Of a DNA stretch of 64,000 nt, positions 51,703-60,211 are shown in pieces. The notes beneath the pieces are model-generated. The model ran no database searches, was not told the origin of the DNA, and saw only the letters and a program-made list of their open reading frames with translations. How positions within the stretch are numbered: the stretch's first letter is position 1; each line of letters starts with the position of its first letter. Source of the DNA: Oceanospirillaceae bacterium (GTDB lineage Bacteria > Pseudomonadota > Gammaproteobacteria > Pseudomonadales > Oceanobacteraceae); NCBI GenBank assembly GCA_002723385.1, contig PBNY01000025.1, forward strand, positions 1 through 64,000, given 5' to 3'. A program made the position numbers and the translations under genes.

Positions 51703-53049
51703 ATGACTCATTCAAGAAACCTGCTGGCCCTGTTGATTGCTGCGGCTTTGCTTAGCGCCTGCGGTGGTAGCGGAGGCAGCAGTGGCGACGATACTGGTGC
51801 CAGTAAAGATGCAGACAATGGCGATCAAACCGGCGGTCCATCCGATGATGGTTCGTCTGGTGGCGACTCTTCTGGTGGGAACAACAGCATTCAGTTGCCC
51901 AGCAGCCTGGCGGGTAACGAGTTTCAGCTACAGTTCACCACCGCCAACAACGGCGCTCCCTTCAACCTGAACGACATCGTCACGGCTTCTTTTTCAGCTC
52001 CGGATACCCTCGCACTGGACTACAACCCGGATGCCAACGATGGCAATGAGCTGACCTTGGACAATGCGACTGAAGACAACGGTGAATATCGCTGGGTGGA
52101 TTCGGCAACCAGCGTTGCCTATGTGGTGTCTCTCAGTAATGACACCCTGAATGAGATCAACCTGTTTCCGGCCAACAGCAGCGCATTCCTGGGCCAGTTT
52201 ACGCCGTACAGCGACACTGGCGTGGCCAATCTGAATCTGGTCACGGCACTGGCAGGTACCTATCAGGTCGACTCGGTGACCCGTGGCAGCCACAGCCGCA
52301 ATACCGTCGTCATTGGTGACGATGGCCATATCGATTTCGATACCAATGTGCAGTTCGCCGCAACGCAAATTCAGGTGATCTACGATCGCACCAACATTAC
52401 TACCGAGCCACGGATTCAAATCAGCTACGGTGCGGATGACGATGCGGAAGTGATCAACCTGTATCTGACACCGGGTGACACCAGCACATTGGCATCGGTG
52501 CAATTCCGACACATCAACGGCTCGATTGATCTGGAAGTCGCGGTTTCCCCCCAATCGGATTCGTCTGACGGGGCAGGTTCAGGCTCAGGAGATGGTGATG
52601 GCTCTGGAGACGGTTCGGGTTCGGGCAACGGCACGGACTTGCTGAACGGCAACATGGGCATCGCTGCCAATGTGGCAGGCATGGACATCATCAAAACCCA
52701 AACCACGTTTAACTTTGTCAATGGCAGCAACATGGTAACGGCCAGCGCGACCGAGGATGGGATGTCCTGGTCAATGCAATTCCCCAACGCTTCTGGGACT
52801 TACGTCTGTGACGATGTGACGTCGGATGGCGACACCTCGACCGATACCTTCATTAACGTGGGTTTTATGGAGGATGGCAACGTTCGAATCGTGAATACCG
52901 ATCAGGCCAATAACCCAACACCCACATGCAGCATTCAGGTCACCAAAGACGACAGCAATTTTCAGGGCACCTTCTCGGGTCAATTATCCGGGCATGGCAA
53001 GCTGTACGCCGTCACCAATGGTCAGTTCAACTTCAACCTGAGTTTCTGA
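51703..53049 (+). CDS. large lipoprotein, unknown function
   Basis: This 448-residue lipoprotein has a signal ending LLSAC (about Cys20), then a Gly/Ser/Asp linker (GGSGGSSGDD...), a first beta-rich domain (about 60 to 285), a second flexible linker rich in Gly, Ser and Asp (about 288 to 306), and a C-terminal domain (about 310 to 448) with a Cys pair (YVCDDVTS ... PTCSIQ). Both domains look like extended beta-sheet surface modules. It is divergent from the kinase gene and ends in a strong terminator. No family recognised. Confidence 0.75.
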   Translation: MTHSRNLLALLIAAALLSACGGSGGSSGDDTGASKDADNGDQTGGPSDDGSSGGDSSGGNNSIQLPSSLAGNEFQLQFTTANNGAPFNLNDIVTASFSAPDTLALDYNPDANDGNELTLDNATEDNGEYRWVDSATSVAYVVSLSNDTLNEINLFPANSSAFLGQFTPYSDTGVANLNLVTALAGTYQVDSVTRGSHSRNTVVIGDDGHIDFDTNVQFAATQIQVIYDRTNITTEPRIQISYGADDDAEVINLYLTPGDTSTLASVQFRHINGSIDLEVAVSPQSDSSDGAGSGSGDGDGSGDGSGSGNGTDLLNGNMGIAANVAGMDIIKTQTTFNFVNGSNMVTASATEDGMSWSMQFPNASGTYVCDDVTSDGDTSTDTFINVGFMEDGNVRIVNTDQANNPTPTCSIQVTKDDSNFQGTFSGQLSGHGKLYAVTNGQFNFNLSF

Positions 53050-53089
53050 TCAGTCCCGACAAACATCACCTCTGCACACACACTCCATT

Positions 53090-53118
53090 GCCCGACTGCT
53101 CACTGATCGGGCTTTTTT
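53090..53118 (+). terminator. terminator of the large lipoprotein gene
   Basis: GCCCGA and TCGGGC pair around an 11-base loop and are followed by six T residues. Confidence 0.85.
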
Positions 53119-53247
53119 GTGTCTCGCTTTTTATCTCGTCTGCAGATCTTACCAATACGTCTCGGCTGGCGCTGAAAGCCTTGCACTTACTGTTTAAAGA
53201 CCGCACATTCAGTCTATACAACAAATATCCGATGAATGGAGAACAGC

Positions 53248-53796
53248 ATGGCAAGCGTAAGAAGCTATCAGGGCATGACCCCGAAACTGGGTGAACGAGT
53301 ATTTGTCGATTCAACCGCCGTAGTCATTGGCGACGTTGAAATCGGTGAAGACAGCTCGGTATGGCCCCTGACCGTGATTCGTGGCGACATGCACAAAATT
53401 CGCATCGGCGAACGCACCAGCGTTCAGGACGGCTCCATCCTGCACATCACCCACGCCAGTGACTACAACCCCGGCGGCTACCCGCTGATCATTGGCGATG
53501 ACGTCACCATTGGCCATCAGGCCATGCTGCATGGCTGCACCGTTGGCAACCGCGTTCTGATCGGCATGAAATCCATGATCATGGACGGCGCTGTGGTTGA
53601 AGACGAAGTCATCGTCGGTGCTGGTGCGACCGTCACACCAGGCAAGATATTGAAAAGTGGCTACGTCTACATGGGCAGCCCGGCCAAACAGGTACGCGAG
53701 CTGAGCGAGAAAGAGCGCAGCTTCTTCAAATACACAGCTGCCAACTACGCCAAGCTGAAAGACAAACACGCGGCTGAAGGTTACGCCGAGGATTGA
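53248..53796 (+). CDS. yrdA: gamma-carbonic anhydrase family protein YrdA
   Basis: This 182-residue left-handed beta-helix protein belongs to the gamma-carbonic anhydrase family. The metal-binding histidines are visible as SILHITHASD, IGHQAMLHGC. The hexapeptide repeats span about residues 15 to 150 and a C-terminal helix follows (LSEKERSFFKYTAANYAKLKDKH). Whether it hydrates CO2 or is an acyltransferase-like relative is not clear. The ATG at 53248 has GGAG seven bases upstream. It is a single gene. Confidence 0.92.
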   Translation: MASVRSYQGMTPKLGERVFVDSTAVVIGDVEIGEDSSVWPLTVIRGDMHKIRIGERTSVQDGSILHITHASDYNPGGYPLIIGDDVTIGHQAMLHGCTVGNRVLIGMKSMIMDGAVVEDEVIVGAGATVTPGKILKSGYVYMGSPAKQVRELSEKERSFFKYTAANYAKLKDKHAAEGYAED

Positions 53797-53816
53797 TCTT
53801 CCCCGTCAAACACAGG

Positions 53817-53867
53817 CGCTGTTGATTCCTGTGGCAGACCCCATGTGTCTGCCGCAGGAATTCAGCG
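53817..53867. repeat. long imperfect hairpin between yrdA and arsS
   Basis: A stem of about 20 bp (CGCTG, ATTCCTG and GGCAGAC paired with GTCTGCC, CAGGAAT and CAGCG; one bulge and one G-U) has loop CCCATGT. No T-tract follows, so it is not a standard terminator. Confidence 0.7.
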
Positions 53868-53984
53868 TCAGACCAACCACCATTCTTGATCAAGCGATCA
53901 TTATTTTCTGAATTCGCGTAAGAAATCCGCTCCAGCGTCGACCACACTGTAAGAGACGCCTTTTGCCTGGTACCGGAGCACCTT

Positions 53985-54935
53985 ATGCACGCCACCTTAC
54001 CCCTGCTGGAAATCACGGATTTTCCGGCCATTCATCGCAAACCGCTGGAAACCCTGCAAGTCAACCTGGGTTACCGATGCAACCAGCGTTGTTTGCACTG
54101 TCATGTGAATGCCGGGCCGACTCGCAAGGAGATGATGACGCGAACAACCCTGGAGCTGATTGTGCCGGTGTTAAAAGCACGCCAGATCAAGACGCTGGAT
54201 TTAACCGGTGGCGCCCCCGAATTGCATGAGGATTTCCGTTATCTGGTGGCCGAAGCTACAGCAGCCGGGGTCAAGGTGATGGATCGTTGCAACCTCACCA
54301 TTTTGTTTGAACCCGGCCAGGAAGGCTTGGCGGAGTTTCTCGCTGAGCACAAGGTGGAAGTGGTGGCGTCGATGCCTTGTTACTCACTGAAAAATGTTGA
54401 CCAGCAACGTGGTGAAGGAGTCTTCGACAAGAGCATCGCCGGGCTGCAAAAACTGAACACATTGGGATACGGCAAACCTGGTACCGGCCTGACGTTGAAT
54501 CTGGTCTATAACCCGTTAGGGCCGTCGCTGCCGCCCAACCAGCAGATGCTGGAAGCGGATTACCGCCGTGAGCTGAAAAGCCATTTCAATATCGAGTTCA
54601 CCCAGCTGTTTGCCTTGACCAATATGCCGATCAAACGTTTTGGTTCCACACTGATCTCCAAGGGCCAGTTCAACGACTATATGCACTTGCTGAAAGGCAA
54701 CTACCAGACCGCCAACCTCGACGGCCTAATGTGCCGTTCGCTGATCAGTGTCGACTGGCAAGGCAAGCTCTACGACTGCGACTTCAACCAGCAGCTCGAC
54801 CTGCCGCTTGGTGCAGGCTCCGGGCATCTGCGCGATTTGCTCAACGATTCCTTTGATAACCAGCCCATTGCGGTGGCTGACCATTGTTACGGCTGTACCG
54901 CCGGACAAGGCAGCAGCTGCGGCGGCGCTTTGTAA
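53985..54935 (+). CDS. arsS: arsenosugar biosynthesis radical SAM protein ArsS
   Basis: This 316-residue radical SAM enzyme has Cys32-x3-Cys36-x2-Cys39 (YRCNQRCLHCH) for the 4Fe-4S cluster. ArsS attaches a 5'-deoxyadenosyl group to dimethylarsenite, giving the precursor of arsenosugars. C-terminal auxiliary cysteines are present (MCRSLI, YDCDF, HCYGCTAGQGSSCGG), as in the family. The ATG has GGAG upstream. It starts the cluster of seven to eight arsenosugar-linked genes; the next gene begins 23 bases later. Confidence 0.9.
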   Translation: MHATLPLLEITDFPAIHRKPLETLQVNLGYRCNQRCLHCHVNAGPTRKEMMTRTTLELIVPVLKARQIKTLDLTGGAPELHEDFRYLVAEATAAGVKVMDRCNLTILFEPGQEGLAEFLAEHKVEVVASMPCYSLKNVDQQRGEGVFDKSIAGLQKLNTLGYGKPGTGLTLNLVYNPLGPSLPPNQQMLEADYRRELKSHFNIEFTQLFALTNMPIKRFGSTLISKGQFNDYMHLLKGNYQTANLDGLMCRSLISVDWQGKLYDCDFNQQLDLPLGAGSGHLRDLLNDSFDNQPIAVADHCYGCTAGQGSSCGGAL

Positions 54936-54958
54936 GGCCACGGAACAGGTACCTGACG

Positions 54959-57199
54959 ATGAAAAAACTTGCCTTGATCGCTGCTTTTGCCGCGCTGGTG
55001 TTCGGCTTCTTTGCTTTCGACTTGCATCAACTGCTGACGCTGGAAGGACTGAAAGCCGGTTGGGCTGACTTTGAAACCCAACGGGCTGCCGAGCCGATAC
55101 TCACTGCAGGATTATTTCTGCTGGCGTATGTGTTGGTGACGGCGCTGTCGCTGCCCGGTGCAGCGGTAATGACACTGGCCGCCGGAGCCTTGTTCGGCCT
55201 CAGCTGGGGCACCCTGATTGTGTCGTTCGCCAGCTCGATTGGCGCAACCCTCGCCTTTCTGGCCTCGCGGTACGTGTTGCGAGATTCAGTGCAAGCGCGT
55301 TTTGGTGATCGCTTGCAGGCCATCAACGAGGGCATGCGCAAGGACGGCGCTTTCTACCTGTTCACCTTGCGTCTGGTGCCGGTATTCCCGTTCTTTTTGA
55401 TCAATCTGCTGATGGGCCTGACGCCCATCAAGGCCGTGACTTTTTACCTCGTCAGTCAGGTTGGCATGTTCGCCGGAACCATCGTCTATGTGAACGCTGG
55501 CACCCAGCTGGCGCAGCTGGACAGTCTGTCGGGTATTTTGTCGCCGTCGTTGCTGCTGTCGTTTGCTCTGCTGGGAGTTTTCCCCTTGATCGCCAGGAAA
55601 ATTCTGGCCGTGATCAAGGCCCAGCGCGTGTATCAGGGCTATGAACGTCCAAAGCAATTTGACCGCAACCTGGTGGTGATCGGGGCCGGGGCCGGTGGAC
55701 TGGTCACGGCGTATATCGCTGCGGCGGTGAAAGCCAAGGTCACATTGATCGAGGCCAACAAGATGGGCGGCGACTGCCTGAACTATGGCTGCGTGCCCAG
55801 CAAGGCGCTGATCAAAAGTGCCAAGGTTGTGCATCAGATGCAGCACGCTGATCACTTTGGTCTTGAAAAAAGTGGCTTGGAGAAAAGCGGTCTTGAAAAG
55901 AGCGAATCAAAGGCAAGCAATTTAGAAAAACAGAAGCCAACCTTCTCATTCCGCAAGGTAATGGCCCGCGTGCATGAAGTAATCAAGGCCATCGAACCCC
56001 ACGACAGTGTCGAACGCTACACCAAGCTTGGCGTTGAGGTGATTCAGGGCTACGCCAGGGTTGTCGATCCCTGGACGGTGGAGATCCAGCTGAGCGACGG
56101 CGGCACCCAACGACTGACCACCCGTTCGATTGTGTTGGCTACCGGTGCCCGTCCAGCCGTGCCGCCGATTCCGGGTCTGGAAGAGGTCGGCTACGTCACC
56201 AGCGATACGCTGTGGGATACCTTTGCAGAACTGGATCAGGTTCCCAAACGCCTGGTGGTACTGGGTGGCGGGCCGATTGGTTGTGAACTGTCCCAGAGCT
56301 TTGCTCGCCTGGGTTCTGAGGTGATTCAGGTCGAACGCGGCAGCCGGGTGCTGGCGCGGGAGGATGAGGAAGTTTCCGAGCTGGCTGCCGATGCGCTTAT
56401 CGAATCTGGCGTTCAGTTGATGACCAACCACCAGGCCATTCGCTGCGAACGTGACGGCGACACCAAGCGTCTGATTCTGGCTCCGCTAGACGCCAACGGC
56501 ACAGTGCTGTCAGATGCTGAGGTCAGTATTGAATTTGACCAGCTGCTCTGTGCTACCGGCCGCGTCGCTCGCCTTGACGGGTATGGCCTTGAGAACCTCG
56601 GCATCGAAACCCAGCACACCATCGTCACCAACGAGTATCTGGAAACCCTGTACCCGAACATTTACGCCGCTGGCGACGTTGCCGGGCCGTATCAATTTAC
56701 CCATACCGCAGCGCATCAAGCCTGGTACGCAGCCGTGAATGCCCTGTTCGGCCAGTTCAAGAAGTTCAAGGTCGACTACCGTGTGATTCCGGCCACAACC
56801 TTTCTTGACCCGGAGGTGGCCCGTGTCGGCCTGAACGAGCAAGAGGCCAAAGCTCAGGGCATCGCCTATGAAGTCAGCCGTTATCCACTGGATGATCTGG
56901 ATCGTGCCATCACCGACGGCGCAGCTCACGGCTTTGTGAAAGTGCTGACGGAACCGGGTAAAGATCGCATCCTCGGCGTCACCATCGTGGGTGAACACGG
57001 CGGCGATTTGCTGGCGGAATTTGTATTGGCGATGAAACACGGCCTTGGGCTGAACAAGATTCTCGGCACCATTCACGCCTACCCGACCTGGGCGGAAGCG
57101 AACAAATACGTGGCTGGGGAATGGAAACGCGCCCATGCCCCGCAACAATTGCTGCGCTGGGTCGAGAAATACCACAACTGGAGACGCGGTCATGGCTAA
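54959..57199 (+). CDS. fusion of TVP38/TMEM64 membrane domain and mercuric-reductase-like flavoprotein
   Basis: This 746-residue protein has a TVP38/TMEM64 (DedA-like) membrane domain at about 1 to 220 (LPGAAVMTLAAGALFG, FTLRLVPVFPFFLINLLMGL) and a class-I pyridine nucleotide-disulfide oxidoreductase at about 235 to 740. FAD motif IGAGAGG is at 241 to 247, redox Cys273/Cys278 in GGDCLNYGCVPSKAL, NAD motif VVLGGGPIGCE near 438, and a C-terminal dimerisation domain. Between the redox Cys and the FAD site is a low-complexity GLEKS repeat (301 to 315). It is the second gene of the ars cluster and overlaps the DUF547 gene by eight bases. Substrate inferred to be a thiol or arsenic-linked disulfide. 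Confidence 0.88.
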   Translation: MKKLALIAAFAALVFGFFAFDLHQLLTLEGLKAGWADFETQRAAEPILTAGLFLLAYVLVTALSLPGAAVMTLAAGALFGLSWGTLIVSFASSIGATLAFLASRYVLRDSVQARFGDRLQAINEGMRKDGAFYLFTLRLVPVFPFFLINLLMGLTPIKAVTFYLVSQVGMFAGTIVYVNAGTQLAQLDSLSGILSPSLLLSFALLGVFPLIARKILAVIKAQRVYQGYERPKQFDRNLVVIGAGAGGLVTAYIAAAVKAKVTLIEANKMGGDCLNYGCVPSKALIKSAKVVHQMQHADHFGLEKSGLEKSGLEKSESKASNLEKQKPTFSFRKVMARVHEVIKAIEPHDSVERYTKLGVEVIQGYARVVDPWTVEIQLSDGGTQRLTTRSIVLATGARPAVPPIPGLEEVGYVTSDTLWDTFAELDQVPKRLVVLGGGPIGCELSQSFARLGSEVIQVERGSRVLAREDEEVSELAADALIESGVQLMTNHQAIRCERDGDTKRLILAPLDANGTVLSDAEVSIEFDQLLCATGRVARLDGYGLENLGIETQHTIVTNEYLETLYPNIYAAGDVAGPYQFTHTAAHQAWYAAVNALFGQFKKFKVDYRVIPATTFLDPEVARVGLNEQEAKAQGIAYEVSRYPLDDLDRAITDGAAHGFVKVLTEPGKDRILGVTIVGEHGGDLLAEFVLAMKHGLGLNKILGTIHAYPTWAEANKYVAGEWKRAHAPQQLLRWVEKYHNWRRGHG
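55859..55903 (+). repeat. three 15-bp in-frame repeats coding GLEKS
   Basis: Three tandem units each code Gly-Leu-Glu-Lys-Ser, with silent differences between units (GGTCTTGAAAAAAGT, GGCTTGGAGAAAAGC, GGTCTTGAAAAGAGC). They lie inside the flavoprotein domain of the fusion gene, in an insertion rich in Lys, Glu and Ser. Confidence 0.9.
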
Positions 57200-58022
57200 T
57201 CCATTTTCTGAATCCTCCTTGTCGGGACGTCAAAAACCCTGGCTAACTACGCTGTTGTTTTGTCTGATTACCTGGCCTGCCCAGGCCGATGAGTTTGATC
57301 ACAGTCTGTGGGACCAACTGCTGGTCGAGAATGTTTCGTCGGACAACGGTGGCCGTAGCACCAGCGTGGATTATCAGGGCATGGCCAACCAACGCAGTCA
57401 GCTAACAACCTATCTGACCGCGTTGGGCAAGGTCAGTCAGAAGCAGTTTGATCGCTGGGGCCAGGAGCAACAGCTGGCGTTTCTGATCAATGCTTATAAC
57501 GCCTGGACGGTGGAATTGATCCTGACCGAATGGCCCAAGCTGGATTCCATTCGGGATTTAGGCAGCTGGTTTCGCTCGCCCTGGAGCAAGAAATTTATTC
57601 CGCTGTTTGGCAAAACTGTGACACTGGATCATATCGAGCATGAGCTGATTCGAGGTTCAGGACGCTACAACAATCCATTGATCCATTTTGCCGTGAACTG
57701 CGCCAGCATCGGCTGTCCGGCCTTGCGTCAGGAGGCCTACGTCGGAGACACACTGGAAGCGCAACTGGATGAGCAGACCCGGTTATTTCTGTCCAACCGC
57801 GAGCAAAATCGCTTGAGTGGCGACACCCTGGCCATATCGTCGATTTTCAAATGGTATCGGGAAGATTTTGAGAAAGGCTGGCACGGTTATCGTCGTTTGG
57901 AAGACTTCTTCCTCGCCTACTCTGACACCATGGCGTTACCCGATTCTGCGGTGAAACGCCTTCTAACGGGCGATCAGGATATCGAGTATCTGGATTATGA
58001 CTGGCGACTTAACCAACGTTAA
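57192..58022 (+). CDS. DUF547 family exported protein
   Basis: This 276-residue protein has an N-terminal hydrophobic segment (about 16 to 33, WLTTLLFCLITWPAQA) and a DUF547 domain (QQLAFLINAYNAWTVELIL near 95, HFAVNCASIGCPALR near 175, SIFKWYREDFE). These proteins are common in marine bacteria beside arsenosugar or redox genes and have no proven activity; the conserved NCAS-IGCP Cys pair may be catalytic. The ATG at 57192 overlaps the upstream gene by eight bases and the next gene starts inside its end. Confidence 0.85.
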   Translation: MANPFSESSLSGRQKPWLTTLLFCLITWPAQADEFDHSLWDQLLVENVSSDNGGRSTSVDYQGMANQRSQLTTYLTALGKVSQKQFDRWGQEQQLAFLINAYNAWTVELILTEWPKLDSIRDLGSWFRSPWSKKFIPLFGKTVTLDHIEHELIRGSGRYNNPLIHFAVNCASIGCPALRQEAYVGDTLEAQLDEQTRLFLSNREQNRLSGDTLAISSIFKWYREDFEKGWHGYRRLEDFFLAYSDTMALPDSAVKRLLTGDQDIEYLDYDWRLNQR

Positions 58023-58767
58023 TACCTCTACCGAAGACAAGAGTCTCACGGTGTCTATTGTCGTGCCGGTATTGAACGAAATCGAGGCGTTGCCGGAATT
58101 GCTCAGGCATCTGTCGCGCTTGGATCAATCCAACGTCGTTAACCACGACATCGTGCTGGTGGATGGCGGCAGCAACGACGGCACAGTACAGGCCGCGACT
58201 CAGGCTGGATTTCGTGTGATTGAAAGTCCCAGAGGTCGCGCCCGACAGATGAACGCCGGAGCCAATGCGACCCGTGGCGACATCTTGCTGTTCTTGCATG
58301 CTGATACCCGGCTTCCCGCAAATGCGCTTGAGCAAGTACAATACGCGCTTGAACAGGCGCACGATGCTTTCGGACAGGAGATAGAAAAGCCACATCATCA
58401 GCCAAGCTGGGGGCGGTTTGATGTTCGTATCACTGGCGATGTCTTTACGCTCAAAATCGTTGCCCGGATGACGAATCTGCGCTCTCGCATCACCGGCATT
58501 GCAACCGGTGATCAGGCAATTTTTATCCATCGTTCGCTGTTTGATCAAGTGGGCGGCTTCCCGGACCAGCCTCTGATGGAAGATGTTGAGCTATCCCAGC
58601 GCTTGTGCCGAATCAAACGCCCGGTGTGTTTGCGCTCCCGAGTCGTCACATCCGGTCGACGCTGGATCGACAACGGCGTCTGGAAAACCATCGTGCTGAT
58701 GTGGCAACTGCGCTGGGCCTATTGGCGCGGTATTCCGGCGGAGCAACTGGCGGAGCGCTACAAATGA
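57997..58767 (+). CDS. TIGR04283-type arsenosugar glycosyltransferase
   Basis: This 256-residue family-2 glycosyltransferase matches the type repeatedly found with ArsS: SIVVPVLNE near residue 20, VDGGSNDGT near 51, GRARQMNAGA near 75 and LHADTRLP near 98, with GRFDVRI and QAIFIHRSLF downstream. The DxD-like LHADTR binds nucleotide-sugar and metal. It probably adds a sugar or builds the ribosyl moiety of arsenosugars; the exact reaction is not established. Its ATG overlaps the DUF547 gene by 26 bases and its stop overlaps the next ATG (ATGA). Confidence 0.87.
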   Translation: MTGDLTNVNTSTEDKSLTVSIVVPVLNEIEALPELLRHLSRLDQSNVVNHDIVLVDGGSNDGTVQAATQAGFRVIESPRGRARQMNAGANATRGDILLFLHADTRLPANALEQVQYALEQAHDAFGQEIEKPHHQPSWGRFDVRITGDVFTLKIVARMTNLRSRITGIATGDQAIFIHRSLFDQVGGFPDQPLMEDVELSQRLCRIKRPVCLRSRVVTSGRRWIDNGVWKTIVLMWQLRWAYWRGIPAEQLAERYK

Positions 58768-59390
58768 TGGCTTCCGATGTGCGTCCCATTCGGATTGTGA
58801 TTTTCGCCAAGGCACCACTGCCCGGATACGCCAAAACCCGGCTGATTCCTCAACTCGGACTGGATGGTTCCGCCAGATTGGCTTGCAAGCTGTTGCAACA
58901 CGCTATTGAACAGGCGTTAGCTGCCAACCTAGGCCAGGTTGAATTGTGTGTCAGCCCTTCGGAACACCACCCGGTATGGAAGCAGTTGGATTTGCCCTCG
59001 GAGCTGAGCTGGTCGTATCAGAGCGAAGGTGACCTCGGCGAGAGAATGGCCCGAGCCATCAAACGTGTGACTCAGAATGGAGAATCCATTCTGCTGATGG
59101 GCACAGACTGCCCGGATTTGGATGCTGAAACGCTGCGAGCGGCATCCAAAGCACTTGCAAGTCACGACGCCTGCCTGGTGCCCGTGCTGGATGGTGGTTA
59201 TTCGCTGGTGGGATTACACCATCCGCTGGAAGCCATATTCAGGGATATGCCCTGGAGCACGGAACAGGTGGGGCAGCTGACCCGGCAACGCATCGCCGCT
59301 GCTGGTAAAACACTGGCCGAGCTGGAGATTCTGTACGACATTGATGTACCTGCCGATTTGAATCACTTGCCCGACCACTGGTTTGAATGA
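58764..59390 (+). CDS. TIGR04282-type arsenosugar glycosyltransferase (DUF2064)
   Basis: This 208-residue nucleotidyl/glycosyltransferase-fold protein has IVIFAKAPLPGYAKTRLIP near residue 11, LLMGTDCPDLD near 116 and PVLDGGYSLVGLHHP near 142, all diagnostic of DUF2064/TIGR04282. It is the usual partner of the TIGR04283 enzyme in arsenosugar clusters. Start at 58764 (MMASDVRP) overlaps the upstream stop by four bases; the in-frame extension to 58605 lies inside the upstream gene. The reaction is inferred only. Confidence 0.88.
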   Translation: MMASDVRPIRIVIFAKAPLPGYAKTRLIPQLGLDGSARLACKLLQHAIEQALAANLGQVELCVSPSEHHPVWKQLDLPSELSWSYQSEGDLGERMARAIKRVTQNGESILLMGTDCPDLDAETLRAASKALASHDACLVPVLDGGYSLVGLHHPLEAIFRDMPWSTEQVGQLTRQRIAAAGKTLAELEILYDIDVPADLNHLPDHWFE

Positions 59391-59392
59391 AA

Positions 59393-59893
59393 TCAGAAAC
59401 TGTCCACAACCCACTGGGCCAGCAGTGATTTTTGCAGCATTTCGGGTTGGGTCACGGCCAGTTTTTCATCCAGATATCGCAGCCGACGGCTGAGCTCTCG
59501 CATCAGGTTGGCCTGAATCTGAATAAACTGTTCAGGGTCGTGTTGCCTCAGGGCGTACAGGTTGTCCGCCGAGATTTCCATCGCCTGACAGTCGTTGGTG
59601 GCCATGACCGTGGCACCGCGGGGCTGGTTATCGACGATGGCCATTTCACCGAAACAGTCACCGGGGTTCAGGTAACTCAGTCGGCGTAAATCCGGGTCGC
59701 ACTTTTTCAGCACTTCCGCTTCACCGGATTCAAGGATAAACAAAGAGGATGCGGGATCCCCTTCATTAAAAAAGGCATCTCCGAGCAGGATGGTGCGGGT
59801 TTCACAACGGCTTTCGATGAACTCCAGCGCTGATTCGCTCAGGGCACTGAAGATCGGCATGTTCTGCAACAACTTAAGGCGATTGGCATCCAT
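59393..59893 (-). CDS. cyclic-nucleotide-binding domain protein without a DNA-binding domain
   Basis: This 166-residue protein is a single cNMP-binding beta barrel (about 10 to 130): PIFSALSESALEFIE, NEGDPASSLFILESGEAEV, and the phosphate-binding cassette FGEMAIVDNQPRGATV. A helical tail (QANLMRELSRRLRYLDEKL) follows. The usual Crp-type winged helix is missing, so it is not a direct transcription factor. The gene is convergent with the DUF2064 gene at a distance of two bases. Ligand unknown. Confidence 0.85.
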   Translation of the reverse strand: MDANRLKLLQNMPIFSALSESALEFIESRCETRTILLGDAFFNEGDPASSLFILESGEAEVLKKCDPDLRRLSYLNPGDCFGEMAIVDNQPRGATVMATNDCQAMEISADNLYALRQHDPEQFIQIQANLMRELSRRLRYLDEKLAVTQPEMLQKSLLAQWVVDSF

Positions 59894-60063
59894 GGGTGTC
59901 TCCTGTCATTCCGCAATGTGAACGTATGGACTTTACATGCTAGTGCACTTGCCACTCATGAATGGTCTGCGAATGTGTTGTTTCAGACCGACTTGCTAAC
60001 AATGGACTTATTAGCCCCACCACTTCAATAACACGCCGCTATCGCAGTACTCTAACGCAGCAC

Positions 60064-60151
60064 AGGTCACTGCAAAGATTAGTCCAGCAGGAGTCCTCCG
60101 GTGACCGAGAGTCCGCATCGATAGAGCCGGTGCCCCGCAAACACTGTAAGA
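60064..60151 (+). promoter_or_regulatory. structured arsM leader resembling part of a cobalamin riboswitch
   Basis: The leader contains, in the order of the B12 riboswitch core, TCCGGTG (60097), TCCG (60112), AGCCGGTGCCCCGC (60125 to 60138) and ACTGTAAG (60143). The 3' half of that riboswitch, including the GGAGACCTGCC arm, is not seen, and ACA is inserted before ACTGTAAG. It may be a degenerate or variant element or chance. It lies within the 318-bp region between the cNMP gene and arsM, where I see no other gene. Confidence 0.3.
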
Positions 60152-60211
60152 AAGCAGCCATCTGAACGACCAACGAAAGTATCTCTTTTTTCCCGCTGGG
60201 AGCTTCTTCTT

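Noticed and set aside
53817-53867. Integron attC site
   Set aside because: The hairpin arms lack the conserved attC core GTTRRRY and no integrase or cassette array is nearby.
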